Shown: positions 22,122 through 33,751 of the stretch, in pieces
How positions within the stretch are numbered: the stretch's first letter is position 1
Layout: each line of letters begins with the position of its first letter
Notes under the pieces: generated by a model
The model's database searches: none
Told to the model about the DNA's origin: nothing
The model's input: the letters and a program-made list of their open reading frames with translations, nothing else
Source of the DNA: Sporobolomyces roseus
Taxonomy: Eukaryota; Basidiomycota; Microbotryomycetes; Sporidiobolales; Sporidiobolaceae
Assembly: GCA_016617785.1 (NCBI GenBank)
Contig: JADILM010000002.1
Location: forward strand, 1,488,001-1,552,000
DNA length: 64,000 bases
Direction of reading: 5' to 3'
Translations under genes and position numbers: made by a program

Positions 22122-23835
22122 ATGTCGACCAATCCGATAGCGATCAATGGAGGAGGAAGTGGAGGAGGAGTTCCAGGGTTACCTTCGGGTCTCCAAACGC
22201 TCGTCGATAAACGAACCAAAGCAGATTCATCACTCCACTCTCCTCAACTCGAACAAGAACTATTGCAAGGAGTTCAAGGTCCCCAAGTAGTTAAAGCGAA
22301 GGATGCTTTACTAGAAGTGATCGAGTACGCAAGAGGAGGCGATTGGAAATCGAAACTCGGCGCTCACAAATTGACGAAACAAGAACAAGCAAGAGGTGAA
22401 TACTGTTTGGCGTGGGCATTGGGACGGATAGGGGAATACGATGGAACTAAACCGATCGATCTCCCTTCAAAACTCGAAGAATCCCTTGAGCACTATCAAA
22501 TCGCGGCAGATTTACTCGAAATTCCTCCTCCACCCCAACTCGATCGAGTTCCTTCAGTTACGAGACCGGGCGATAGTAAGAGGTCAGGGTTGGAGCTACC
22601 AGAGGTGCCCGCGTGGACAGGGGAGATGCTTTCAGAGAGAGCGAGGACACAAACTACTCTCGCTTTCTCGAGTTTGTTAACGAATGGAGGAGAGACCGTT
22701 ATCGAGGAAGACAAACTCGCAGATCTACTCGAGATCGCTTGTAGGTTGAACGTACAAGGTGAGTTCCGAAACGCTGTCTTTCTCTATCTCTCAAAATGCT
22801 GATCTTGATTCGTTTAGCTCTCTTCACTCCTATCGACCCACTCTCCTCGACGGACGACATCTCATCGAGTGAAGCCGGAACGGTCATGGGTAACGCACGC
22901 TTAATCCGACAACTTTCCTCCCTCCTCCCCTTCTCGACCTCTCCCTCTCTCTGGGCCCGACACCTCCAATTCGCGACCCACGTCTCAGACGTCCGATTCG
23001 TCGAAGCTTCGATGACCGCCAACCGATTAGTCGATGCCGCATCTGCTCAAGCGGCAATCTTGCAAAACCCGAAAACGTCGAATCAAGATCGAAACGAGAT
23101 TAGAAGGATGTTGGAACTGACGATCAAACAATTGGCGCCGTTGGAGAAAGTGCAAGGGAACGTCTTGTTGGGTTTGGGGAGGGTTATGTTGGATGCTGTT
23201 GGAGCACTGTATTTGGGGAGACAAGAAGGGTTCGTCGCGGAACGGAGGAGGAAAGATGAGGAAGCTGCGATGGGGATGAGAGAAGAAGAAGAAGAGGAAG
23301 AGGAGGAAGAGAGGAAAGCAGTACCGGAGAATGAACTCGTGAGGGAAACTCGTCAAGTTCTCATTCGAGGTGAGTTTTCACTATCAATTATCTATCTTCG
23401 AACTACGATCATTATTTGCTGACTCGGATGGACTCACAGCTGCTGCACTGTTCGAGAACGCTTATGCATCATTCCTGAAATCACCACGAACCGCAAGAAA
23501 GTCAAAGTTCGAACAAAGACTACTACGGAGAGTGAGTTACGGTTGTCCTCTCTCAGTCTATGTTCGCTCATGCGTACTGCTCTTGTATAACCTTCTCACA
23601 GCTCGAAGCGACTTATTGCGACCTCGAAATCCTCGACAACTCGACTCCAGAAGTAGTTGAACTCCGTTCACAAAGAATCGAAAGAGCCATGTGGATCAAT
23701 GATCGATTAATCGCACTCGGCGACGGTAACGAAGACGAGATGGAAGAGAGTGACGATGAGGACGAAGAAGATTCGGATGAAGAAGATGAGGCGGAAAGAT
23801 TAGCTAAGAGGTTGGGAAAACAATCGATCGACTGA
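22122..23835 (+). CDS. Conserved-looking helical-repeat protein with acidic tail, function unknown
   Basis: The ATG at 22122 opens a first exon of about 210 residues (Gly-rich start, then helical, with ALGRIGEYDGTKPIDLPSKL and LEESLEHYQIAADLLEI resembling TPR-type helices). Exons then continue through LFTPIDPLSSTDDISSSE, SLWARHLQFATHVSDVRFVE, and MLELTIKQLAPLEKVQGNVL to an Arg/Glu-rich stretch (MREEEEEEEEEE). The last exon has EVVELRSQRIERAMWINDRL and ends in a strongly acidic tail before GKQSID. Five exons and about 520 aa. There is no signal peptide or membrane segment. It looks like a soluble scaffold or assembly factor, but I do not recognise the family. It is divergent from MSH4. Confidence 0.75.
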
Positions 23836-24203
23836 GGGATTGGCTTGGGTGGGTCTGTGTTGCTGTTTACTCTCTCTGTGTTGCTGTTGTGTTTGTTGCC
23901 CCCCTTTTTCTGTCCCCTTCACTTTTCAAGAAGTCGTCGTTTCGTATCTTTCTGAAGTAGTACTTTCTTGCGTCGTATCTCTGTTCGCAACTCGCAGGAA
24001 TTCGTTCTCGGATCTGATCAGCTACAGTAAGAGAACGAGGGATACGGATTGCGAGCCTGAAAGTAGGATTGAGAATCGAAATCGGAGGAAGAATACAAAA
24101 ACGACGGCGAGGAAGAAAACGAATGCAAAGCGTATAAACAGCTGTAGGTAGTACATACGAGAGACGAGGGCGGTTTAGGAGTATAAACAACCATGATTCC
24201 TCG
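23836..24203. other. Convergent 3' intergenic region
   Basis: Lies between the stop of the helical-repeat gene (+) and the stop of the lipase-like gene (-). It has a T/G-rich stretch (23845-23930), likely UTR and polyadenylation sequence for both. No gene was seen. Confidence 0.5.
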
Positions 24204-27200
24204 CTACTTCGCAACTCCTCCTTCGTCCTCATGATCCGATCCATCTCTACTTGCTACCCTCGAAGTATTCGCCGACAATCCACTGACCACCTCATCCCTC
24301 CGCCTCCTCAAGAGATGTTTCGCATCGATGAAATGAGCACCAGTTGGAGCGGGCAAAGATCCTGCCGAACCAGATCGAGCTTTCTTGACTACGTCTTCGA
24401 GGGAAATGGGAGGGGCTGAAGAAGGTCGATGTTGAGATTCATCGTCGCTCAAAGCGCGGTGGGCTGAGGGAGTCGGGGCTGTACTTGAAGGTCGAGCTTC
24501 GGGTGAGGTAGACGGAAGAGAGTGAGAAGGAGGGTAGTGTTTTGAAGAGTGAGAAGCGGAACTCGAATGGTATTCATCTCGGAGAGCTCTTTCGACCGGA
24601 GTGACAAGGTGTTGATGTATTGAAGATTGGGGTTCGGGAGGGGAACGAGGTTGAGGAGATTGACCCGAAGCGGTCGCAGCGAGAGATTGGGAGATTCCAA
24701 AAGTGTTTCGAGTGGGAGAGGTAGGGTTCGATGCGACTCGAGCTCCGGGGAATGCAGGCGAAGGAGAGGCGGTTCGAGATACGTTCGAAGATCCACGTCG
24801 ACGTTTCGGAGTGAAGGAGAGAACGTCGTCCTCCTTTTCGCTATCGGAATCGACGACGGCGGAACTCGAGGGAGGAGGATGAAGACCATTGTTGGCGGGA
24901 GGGGAAGGGATCGATACTTTCGCAGATTGAGAGGTGGGTGGAGTGACTTGGGTTTGAGGTAAAGGAGCGATCGTAGAAGCGGCTGAATAAGTCGAGTTGG
25001 TCGAAGTACTTCTTCTTCCTCCACTTAACCTCTCCCTCTTGATCGTATCCTTCTCGAAAGCATCTTCAATCCAATCTCCCATCATCGAAATAACTTTCTC
25101 GGCGGCAGGCAACAGCGAAACCATCTGAAGGTAACCGTGACTCCATCCTTCGATGATACTGCTTTGAACCCAATCGTCCTCGTCTTCATCCAAGATCGAA
25201 TCTCTCGTGTTCCTAGACGAAGATCCCGACATTCTCAACGATTCTCCATGTCGGAGTTCCTTACCGAGTAACTCGAGTTTGCGAGCTTCTTTCGCTTCCC
25301 TCAATTTCCCTGCGAAGATGACAGTGTCGTCGACGAAAGGGTCTCGTTCTCCGCACGAGAGGTAGACGGGCGGGAATTGATGGAGTAGGTGAGGAGGAGT
25401 AAAGATGGGCGAGATGTGATAGTCTGAATGGAGGTCGGGGGCATTGAGGGGTCCGATGTAGAGTAAAGCCATCGCACGGCACTGTATCGACAAAGATGAG
25501 GTCAGCGGGCATTCCTGAGCGTAAAGGTGAATGTCAGGACTAACCATAGGAGGGGAGATGATGCGATCTGGTGAAGGAACGGTCTCGGAATCAGCGTCTC
25601 GTGCGAATCACAATTCTCGAGAAAAGTTCCTTGCTCACCATTGAAGAAAGCAGTCCTACTAGTCATAGCCAACCTAGTATTCTCCAACACTCCATCCTTC
25701 TTGTCGACCTCGTCCAACTTGAACCCCTCATGTTTCTCTACCATCCTCCCCAACTCCTCCTGTCTCTTCCTCTTCTCTCTCTCACTCTCCTCGTCTCCCT
25801 CCCAATACAAGACTCTCTCACTCAAACTCTTCTCCCTAACATCTTTCACCTCGACTTCCTCCATTCCTCCTTCTCCATCACCTCCTTCCAAATCATCATC
25901 ATACCCAGCTCTCCTCAAACTCGCAAACGATTTCGAACCGGGTAAATTACTCACCAACCCTCTTCCCCAACTACTAGTTCTCTTCCTTCGACGCTGTACG
26001 ACAGGTCTCTTTCGATCACTCCCTTCTGCTCGAGTCTCGAGGTCTTGAACTACACTCAAAGGCGATCGGTGCTCGAGATGAGATTTCTGTTTGAGTAGAG
26101 TGGCGACGTCTGGGTGGGATTCGGAACGGAGGACTCGGAGGTCGGAGGAGGGCATCCAGGAGGTAAAGTGGAAGGAGAGGGCGGCGTAGGCGAAGACGAG
26201 CGCGACGGGGAGAGGTGGGTAGAATGGAGTGGTTGAGAGGGGAGGTTGGGAGGAAGAGGAAGAGGCGGAGGGTTTCGAGGAAGTAGGAGCCGGTCGAGTT
26301 TCGAGGAGTTTGACGAGCATGGCGGTAGCGATATTGGCACCACTGCGAGACAGAAAGCAGAACTCAGCTCAACGGGTCAATGAAGGAGAGGCTGAGGTAG
26401 ACAGTCGACTCACGCTGAATCACCAGTGAGCAATACTCGCAGATCTCGTTCTCCGAGGGTGTTCATTCCGATACATTTCCCCTTTGTGCCGTGAAGTAGC
26501 GAGTATGCATCGTACATTTCGTCGATTGCGAAAGGGAACGGATATTCCGGAGCCTACGAACAGCTCCCCAAACCTCGTCAGCGCTGATCTCGGCGTCAAG
26601 AGAAGCGAATCTGATCAGATGAATGTTGGAGCTCACTTTTCCATAATCGAACGAGATGACCGGTTTCCCCGTTTGTTTCGCCCACCTCAACAACCTCTCT
26701 GCGTGATGTTCAGGATTCATACAAATGAATCCTCCCCCTGGGATATCAAAGATCAAATCCGATTCCTTTGCCAAATCACCTTCAGATCCCGAATAGAACA
26801 AATAAGCAGTGATTGGTTTACTGTACACCGAATGCCCTGTCCTACCTCAGCTCAAGAGGGAGAGAGATAGGAGAGGACGAAGAGACGTACGTATACTTTG
26901 AACCGGGTTGACGAGGTAAGAAGATTTTCTTGTTGATTTCGATTTTGGGACGATCTTTAGAAGTGAAGAACTTGATGTAAGGGTTCGAAGTCTTTTCCCA
27001 AGTCGTCCTCAACATCTCTACTGTACAAATCGCTCGATACTTCCTCAACTACAGGCGGAAAAGGAGGTTCAACGGAAGAATTTGCGAGAGAAAGTCAGCG
27101 AAAAAGGTTTCCTCCTCCAAAAGGGGAGAGTGAGAAGCACTCACCTTTTCGTCTGCCTCGTTTGCAAAGAGTAAGTAATACCCAGCACATAGTAACGAAA

Positions 27201-27697
27201 AGATATCTCTCAACCATTTCCACCTGATCTGACCAGCCGTTGCGAAACCCGCATCCAAAGCCGTCACTATCCAAGTAGCCCTTGACATACTCGCTATAAT
27301 CAGCTCACAATCCCAAGACTCTCTGAGTGGAAGCTGAAGCTCACCTATAGTAATCCCTCGAATACAATCTCGCCAAAGGTTCCGGCGCTTGTAAACCCAA
27401 CAAAACATCTCCATGTCTCAACGCGTACAATCCAGTCAAGGTACTGAGGATTAATTGCCATGGAGTGAACCGGGACAGTCGGCGGTTCAACCTTCGGATG
27501 AAGAATAGTTTTGGACCGAGAGGGGAAGTTAGGACTATACGAGAGATCCAGAAGAGGAGTACTAGGAAGACCTAAAGCGGGGAGAGAGAGAGAGAGTGAG
27601 TGAGCTAGTGGGCGTAGGAGAGAGAGAGAGAGAGGGGCTGACTGACTTGAGAGCGTCGCCAGGAGGGAGAAGGTTTCCCTGCTAATTGATCTAGCAT
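24204..27697 (-). CDS. Hormone-sensitive-lipase-like alpha/beta hydrolase, membrane-anchored, with large insert and tail
   Basis: The start chosen is the ATG at 27695-27697 (MLDQLAGKPSPSWRRSQ), spliced in phase to VFLVLLFWISRIVLTSPLGP, a membrane anchor. Next come LYALRHGDVLLGLQAPEPLA and the HSL core: IFDIPGGGFICMNPEHHAER (oxyanion HGGG variant as GGGF), PVISFDYGKAPEYPFP, LLTGDSSGANIATAML (nucleophile Ser), CGERDPFVDDTVIF (Asp) and EGWSHGYLQM (His). About 190 residues of charged, Ser-rich sequence are inserted between the nucleophile elbow and the Asp, and about 220 disordered residues follow the His, ending EDEGGVAK. The family hydrolyses acylglycerols, steryl esters or acetylated sterols; the substrate is unknown here. 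About 1,000 aa. Confidence 0.87.
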
Positions 27698-28573
27698 TCA
27701 CCCTTCTCTCTTTCGTGTATGGTGTGTTGTAGCTAAGCCAGAGCAGTAGTCTGAGAGAAGAGGAGAAGAGAGGAGAGATCGGAGATGGAAAGGAGCGAAA
27801 CAATGTGTCATGCGCTCCTTCTCTCTCTTTCAAGTTGAAGCTGAAATCGAGTCTCGCAACTTGTTTTCACTCAACACGATTGGCTTTTCCCTCTGTTCTC
27901 GTGAGTAACTCGCTCAAACGAGAGATGAGTACGAAGCGAATCTGTACTCGAGAGGAGAACATGGGATCTTGCGAAAACCTCCTGAATTCTCTTCGCACAG
28001 ACGATGAGGGACCCCTTCCTGCTCTGCTCGCAGCAACAATCCCCTCCGCAACGACCAGAAGATGGAGAGGTGTAGATTGTTTCTATTTGAGCTGTTTATT
28101 TCCAAATTTGACAGACCTTGACTTGACTATACCTCGAATGAGGACCCCCTGGCTCCCTTCCTCCGTTGAACCTCTTATCTATTCATCACCCTCCCCCTAC
28201 ACAAGTAAACGAGAACGAATTGAAAAGATCACCAAGAAAAAGAGTATATATGAAAGCTGATGGAAACAGGGAAAACGAAAGGAAGAGAGAAAACACAAAA
28301 CGAGATGATGGAAAAAGGAGAGCCACTTGCAGCGTGTATTGATGTGGAATCACTTTCGGGGGGAAACGAGCGGGGGGAGGAACAAGGTTGGTGTGAGAAA
28401 GATGCGATGAGGGGAAGGATAGGGAAGCCGGTCGATGGCGTGGGAGGAAAAAACATCAGGAGGGAAGGAGGAAAGTAGTCGAGTGTACAGAAAATTGACT
28501 GCTTGCAGTGTTCGAGAGAAGGTGATGAGGTGCGAATATAGGCGAGAGGGGGTTCGAAGAGGATGAGTGGGGA
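27698..28573. other. Intergenic: lipase-like gene promoter and PBS2 3' region
   Basis: About 880 bp. The right-hand end (28200-28500) is purine-rich (GAAAG/GGGAGG) and is probably the PBS2 3' UTR. Plus ORFs 27805-28260 and 28260-28478 have no domain. No supported gene. Confidence 0.45.
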
Positions 28574-31142
28574 TTACGCGAGTGCTGGAGCTGAGATTCG
28601 AGGGTTCTTTTCTCTGTAATCGAGAGCTTTCGCAATCCATCCTACCATATCGACGTCCTTCTCTTTATCAGATTTGAGCCATGGGTGTTCCTACTCGCGC
28701 AAAAGAATCAGTATCAGATTAAGTCGAGAACGGACCGAGGGAGAGTTGAGAGAGAGAGAGAAACGAACGAGTAATTGAGCGTAAGTAGGTCTTCGATCCG
28801 CCTGTTTCTCCAAACATTTCGCTACGAAATCCCTCGCCGTCTCCGAGTAACGATCTGGTAAGCTCGGTGGATCTCCATGAACGATTGCGGTCAATTGAGC
28901 AAACACGTTCGAGTAGGTTTCTGGTGGGTAAGGGTAGTGTCCGATTGCGGCTTCAATGATCGAGAGACCGAGAGACCAGACGTCGGAAGATGCCGTGTAG
29001 GATGTTGCTCCTCCTTGAGCTTCTCCCTTGATTCGTTCGGGCTGTGCGAAGAGGATTGAAGTCAGTCTCGCTATTGAGGTCAATGTTGATGGGAAAAGCT
29101 TGACTCACAGCCATGTAACTCTGACATCCAATATTAGTCTTTGCCAAACTACGATCCAATTGACCAGAAACACCGAAATCACACAGTTTGACAGACCCAT
29201 TTCGATTCAGCAGAACGTTCGTAGGTTTGACGTCTATTCACTCCTTTCAATCTCCATCAGTTCCTCCTCTCTCGCCGCTTCAAGTAAAGGGGGGAAGAGT
29301 GACTCACCTCGATGCATGATCTTCAGTCCATCCTTCAAGAATTTCAATCCTTCAACCATAGATCTCGTAATTCTCGCCAACACATCCTCGGGTACGTCGA
29401 TCCCAGCGACTACTTCCAATGATCCAGCATCCATAAACTCCATGCAGTAGTACACGCAAGATTCGATGAAGAACGCTCCGTAGAAATCGATGATGTAGGG
29501 TGAGGTAGCTCGGTGAAGGATATCGAGTTCGGTGATGATCGTTTTCAGTTTCGAGTCGTCGAGTTCGAGTCGAATCTCCTGTACGGTACGAATGAGAAGA
29601 GCAAATGAGTTGACCTGGTTCACCGAGTAGAGAGGGAGAGAAAGGGTGGAAACAAACCTTCAAAGCCATGGTTACTGCAGTAGGTCTATGCAGCACTTTC
29701 TGTACAGTTCCGTAATTACCTTTACCCAACTCCTCGAACAACTCGAAATCGTCCATCTTGATTTTGAAACTCGCTCCACTCGAAAAATCGACTCCATCAG
29801 CATGCAAGATAGCTTTCTGCGCAAAGTTCAATCGTCCAGATGGATCCCTACGAACTCAAATGTACTCTCTTGATCAGTCTGAGGAAGCTTGAAGAGCGAG
29901 AGTATAGTGGAGTACGTACACGATCTTTCTGAAATTTGAGAATGGAGTACCCATAGCATCTGTACTACCCGTTCCATTCGGACTTCCCACACCCTCGCCT
30001 CTCCCTTCTCCATCAGCCGACAACTCTCCATCCCCATTCAAATTCAATTTCATCCCTCCCGGAGGACCTCTCGATTTCTTTACTTCCCCTCCCGAACCTC
30101 CTCCTCCAACTCCCATCGCGCTGAGAGTTAATCCAGCTCCCATCCCTTTCCTTCTAGCCGCCATTCCACCCATTCCCATTCCACCAGCTTGACCTGGTCT
30201 ACCTGCCAACGCGCCCGTTCTCGTCGTCGTCGTCGTCGTCGTGGGAGGTGGTGCAGAACCTGCGATACCTGCACCAACCGTTCTAGGGGGAGGTCTCGGT
30301 GCTAGTGCAGGAGGTTGTGTACCAGGTTGTGGGAGTTGAGGTGGATTCGATGGTTTGAGGGAAGGGATCGGAGGATTTGCAGAGGAAGAACCAGAAGATG
30401 AGGTACGAGAAGTCATGGCGGCCATTTTCGCCGCCAAGGAAGGAGGCATTTTTAGTGGTCCTCCGGAACCTCCTGCACTACCTCGTACTCCTGCTTTGAG
30501 AGGGTTTCCACCGGGTGGTGGTCGCCTCAGAGGTGCTTGTTGAGAAGAAGAAGGGGAAGGTGATTTCAAAGCTGAGGAAGAAGGGGGTGCGGATTGACGA
30601 GGTACGAGAGGAGGTGGGAGGGTAGTTGGAGGAGCGTTTGATGGACTCGCTTGAGAGGTAGAGGGTAAGGGAGAGGGAGGTTGTTGAGAAGAAGAAGTGG
30701 TTGATGACGAAGGTTGAGGTGAAGGAGAAGTTGTAGGTTTCTCATCGATCGTATCGAGTGGTCCTCCTCCTTCTGCCACTATGGTCGGAGGAATAGAAGA
30801 AGTTGATCCAGTTGAAGAGGAATCGAGATTGATAGATTGTAAATCTTTGTTAACCGATTCGAGTGTAGCGGCATCGGAAGTTGATCGTCGACTCTCGTCT
30901 AATTGATCGGATGACATGGTAGTTCTAGTTGGACTAGTTGGAGTAGGAGTAGGAGGATCGATAGAGGAGTAAGGGGATGATGAAATGATTGAAGAAGGAG
31001 TCGAGAGGGGAGTGTCTAAATCTGATAAATCAGATTCACGATCTAGTCTAGAAGGTGTAGAAGGTGCAGACGAGTTGATAGATGAACTAGTAGAGTCGTA
31101 GGTATTCAGTTGAGGTCGATTGTTGCTACTTGAAGATGACAT
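28574..31142 (-). CDS. PBS2: MAP kinase kinase of the HOG pathway (Pbs2 type)
   Basis: Relays osmotic and general stress signals to the Hog1 MAPK. The ATG at 31140-31142 begins [20 protein letters not shown]; a GTG upstream is not used. About 415 residues of Ser/Pro/Thr-rich disorder follow, including a poly-Thr run coded by repeated ACG (30227-30242). The kinase has [20 protein letters not shown], the catalytic Lys in [35 protein letters not shown] (catalytic Asp), [20 protein letters not shown] (DFG plus the Ser/Thr activation sites), QSYMAPERIKGE and [21 protein letters not shown]. It ends [13 protein letters not shown] at 28574. The GLKFLKD and [14 protein letters not shown] segments separate it from Ste7 and Mkk1 types. 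About 700 aa, normal for Pbs2. Confidence 0.9.
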
Positions 31143-31822
31143 CCAACGTAATCCAGAAAGTAGGAGGGAGAAGGGGTTGACAATCGGCTTTACTCCTGGA
31201 CTTGTACTCACTAGCCTAGTCTATGTTTGATCGTGTCGTGGGAGTCTGAGTTGGGATGGTCGATGAAGAAGAGTCGCTAGTGACCAAGAGCGAGGTGATC
31301 ACTCATTCGGCGCAACAGACTTAAGTTTCGCAATTTCTTGACGCAGAAAATCGCTTCGCACTCGGCTCGCCCCTCTCGGTTTCTACTCCCTAGAGGATTC
31401 GCACACATTCGCATCAAACCCACATGTACCGCGATATAAGAAACCCTGAAACCTCCTCGCTGCACCGAAAGTTAGAGTCCATCTATCTTCGAAAGTGGAG
31501 GATTGATTGAAGCGTTCGGTTCCGAAGACCATCTATAACTAAGCGACGTGCGGTAATCCCCGAGAAGGAGAAGAGAGAAGTGTAAGGCCGAATCCCGAAT
31601 CGAATTATGTCGTTCTTCTCTGACAAAAAAAAAAAAGAGAAGTCGAAGCCGAGTCTCAAGAGGAGAAGTGACGAGCTGGTGGTGTATAACAGCACGTGTC
31701 CGGAGCGACGAACCAGCGAGTCCGAGGTGAAGCAAAAGTCGGAGAGAGAGATATTTTCCTCGGTGAAAAGTTTCGCAAAAAGTACAAGTAACCACCTTAA
31801 CAGTACAGATTCCCTTCTCTCC
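31143..31822. other. Intergenic: PBS2 promoter and glycosyltransferase 3' region
   Basis: About 680 bp with a run of 12 A at about 31626-31637 on the plus strand. ORFs here (31472-31795 minus, start of 31607-32053 plus) are unsupported and antisense to the neighbouring gene. No gene is claimed. Confidence 0.45.
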
Positions 31823-33372
31823 CTACGTATCGACCAATCCAGCCCTCTTTGCTTTCCTCCACCTCTCTCTGAACGCCTCGCCAACCCACCTCCTAGCTTC
31901 CCTCGAAAAACTATTCTCATCACTCGCTCCATCCTCTTCTCTCTCGTTCCCCGTCTTTGCTCCCAAGTTGTGAATCCGATCGGGATCGTAAGGAGAGAGG
32001 TAACGTTCGTAGGCGAAGGATTCCCAGAGGTGGTAGGCGAATTGGCCACCTGAGAGGAGGGACGAAGGGGAGGAGGAGAGGGAGGGCGGTGAGTGGAAAG
32101 AATAGGATAGGGATCGATGCACTAGTCGGAGATGGTCGTCGTGCCTAACATTCAGAATAGGAAAGTTAGTGGCTGGGGAAGGGAGAGAGGAGAGAGGGAA
32201 GACGAACCAAAGAGGCCAAAAGAATGCGTATTTGTTCAAGACTGTAATCTCGCTAGGATGTCGTTGAGCTAGTTGCTGTGAGGGAAAGCAGGTGGAACAC
32301 TCAGTACGAATCATGAGCAGAGTTTGTCAAGCCGCGAGCACTCACCCAAGGTAAAGAAACAGAGTGACCCGCCCAACTATTCGAATCGAAAGTTTTGTAA
32401 GAATCCAACCAACGAGCTGTGTGCGACGCCCAATGCTACAATCAGTCTTCAAGTAACTGGCTGCATAAGAGAGAACCTCGACTCACAAATGAAAGGAGCA
32501 TAAGGTTTCGCTAAGATTACGGCGTTGCATAATCCCGAAGGAGGTAAGTGAGGATCGAGATTCGGTTGGGACTCCATTCCCATCACTGTCTCGTATCTAT
32601 ACAGTGGTGCTAGATCTGTGGAGAAGAACAGAAAGCTCAGAGTCAGTTCTCATGCGAAGACTCAGAGAGAGAGGAACGTCTTTTTTTCCCTCACCTCTCG
32701 TAATGAGTACATCTACGTCCAAATACACTCCTCCAAACTCTTTCAACGCCTCCAATCTGATGACATCTGCCTTGTGCGCAAAGTGTAAAACTGGATTCCC
32801 ATAAATCTCTGTAACGTCCCTAACTCTCCTCATTTCCAATTTAGTCCCTTCCTCCTCCTCGACATTCCTGACAAACTCATCCCAATAGAACCCACTCGGA
32901 GGGTACACGTAATGGAGGTAAAGGATTTGGGGTTTGAGAGTTCGGAGAGCAGAAGTCATACAGATGTAATAGATCAAGTTGAAAGGTTTTCCACCGAAAG
33001 TTGGATGCAATCCGAATACGTAATGGAGGAAGGGAGGGATTTGTCGGGAGGGGGTTGGGGAGAAGAGGGAGGGGAGTAGAGGGGGATCTGGGAGTGAATA
33101 GTGGAAGGGAATACGATGAGTGCGATAGGAGTGCAAGGTGAAATAGAGTAAGACGATCGCGATGAACCATATTAAACGTGGTCGTAGCTATACAACTCGA
33201 GGATCAGTTAACAATACAGTGGGAGTAAGGTGGAGTTGCTCACTATCGAGTATCTGTGTTTATTCTTTGGAGATGTCGATGAATCCCTCGCTCTCCTCTT
33301 CTTCTCCTTCAATTGTTCATCCGCGAGTTGTCGAAACCGTGAAGTTTGTTGACCAGTCGAAGCAAAGAACAT
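31823..33372 (-). CDS. Type II membrane glycosyltransferase with DXD motif (GT32 / Och1-like)
   Basis: Golgi sugar transferase. The exon starting at the ATG 33370-33372 (MFFASTGQQTSRFRQLADEQ) gives a basic cytosolic tail (KEKKRRARD). It is joined to a signal anchor (LIWFIAIVLLYFTLHSYRTH), then a stem and the catalytic core: IPPFLHYVFGLHP, HFAHKADVIRLEALKEFGG, YLDVDVLITRDLAPL (DXD metal and sugar-nucleotide site), MGMESQPNLDPHLPPSGLCN, AVILAKPYAPFI, WAGHSVSLP and an aromatic C-terminal part (LNKYAFFWPLWF). It ends AKRAGLVDT. About 430 aa, the usual size. The donor sugar is probably GDP-mannose by analogy, but this is inference. The start is moderately sure: an in-frame stop lies upstream of the TTG-initiated ORF. 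Confidence 0.82.
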
Positions 33373-33751
33373 TCTTTCCCCGTTGCCTTGGTACGCCCCG
33401 TTGACCCCGGCTGGTCGAGGTGAAGGTGGGATTCGATGAAACAGTTTGAAAAGAGACAAGAGACTCTAAGGAGTCGAACGGCAGTGGGTGAGAGAGAAGA
33501 CTCGAGAGGAAGTCAACATGAGAGAGCAGAGTAGAGGTGGGCCGAGATTCGGGAGTGAGAAAGAGTACAGTAATTGGAGAACAAGAGCACAACTCGTTCG
33601 AATGCGATCGACTTTCGCAACCAACGAGATTTCTCTTTTGTCTCTCTCAGCCTTGACAGCGCCTCAGTAAAGTGATCGAGTATTACAGCCATGGAAAAAG
33701 GATAGCATACAGAAAATGTTAACAGACAGAAAAAAAAAGGTCTAATATTGA
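33373..33751. other. Intergenic: glycosyltransferase promoter and thioesterase 3' region
   Basis: About 380 bp. It contains an A9 run at about 33730-33738 and a GA-rich segment at 33490-33540. ORF 33513-33755 (minus) has no recognisable domain. No gene supported. Confidence 0.45.

Noticed and set aside
27560..27650. Purine (GA)n runs as possible microsatellite or repeat array
   Set aside because: They are the reverse of pyrimidine tracts in the first intron of the lipase-like gene.
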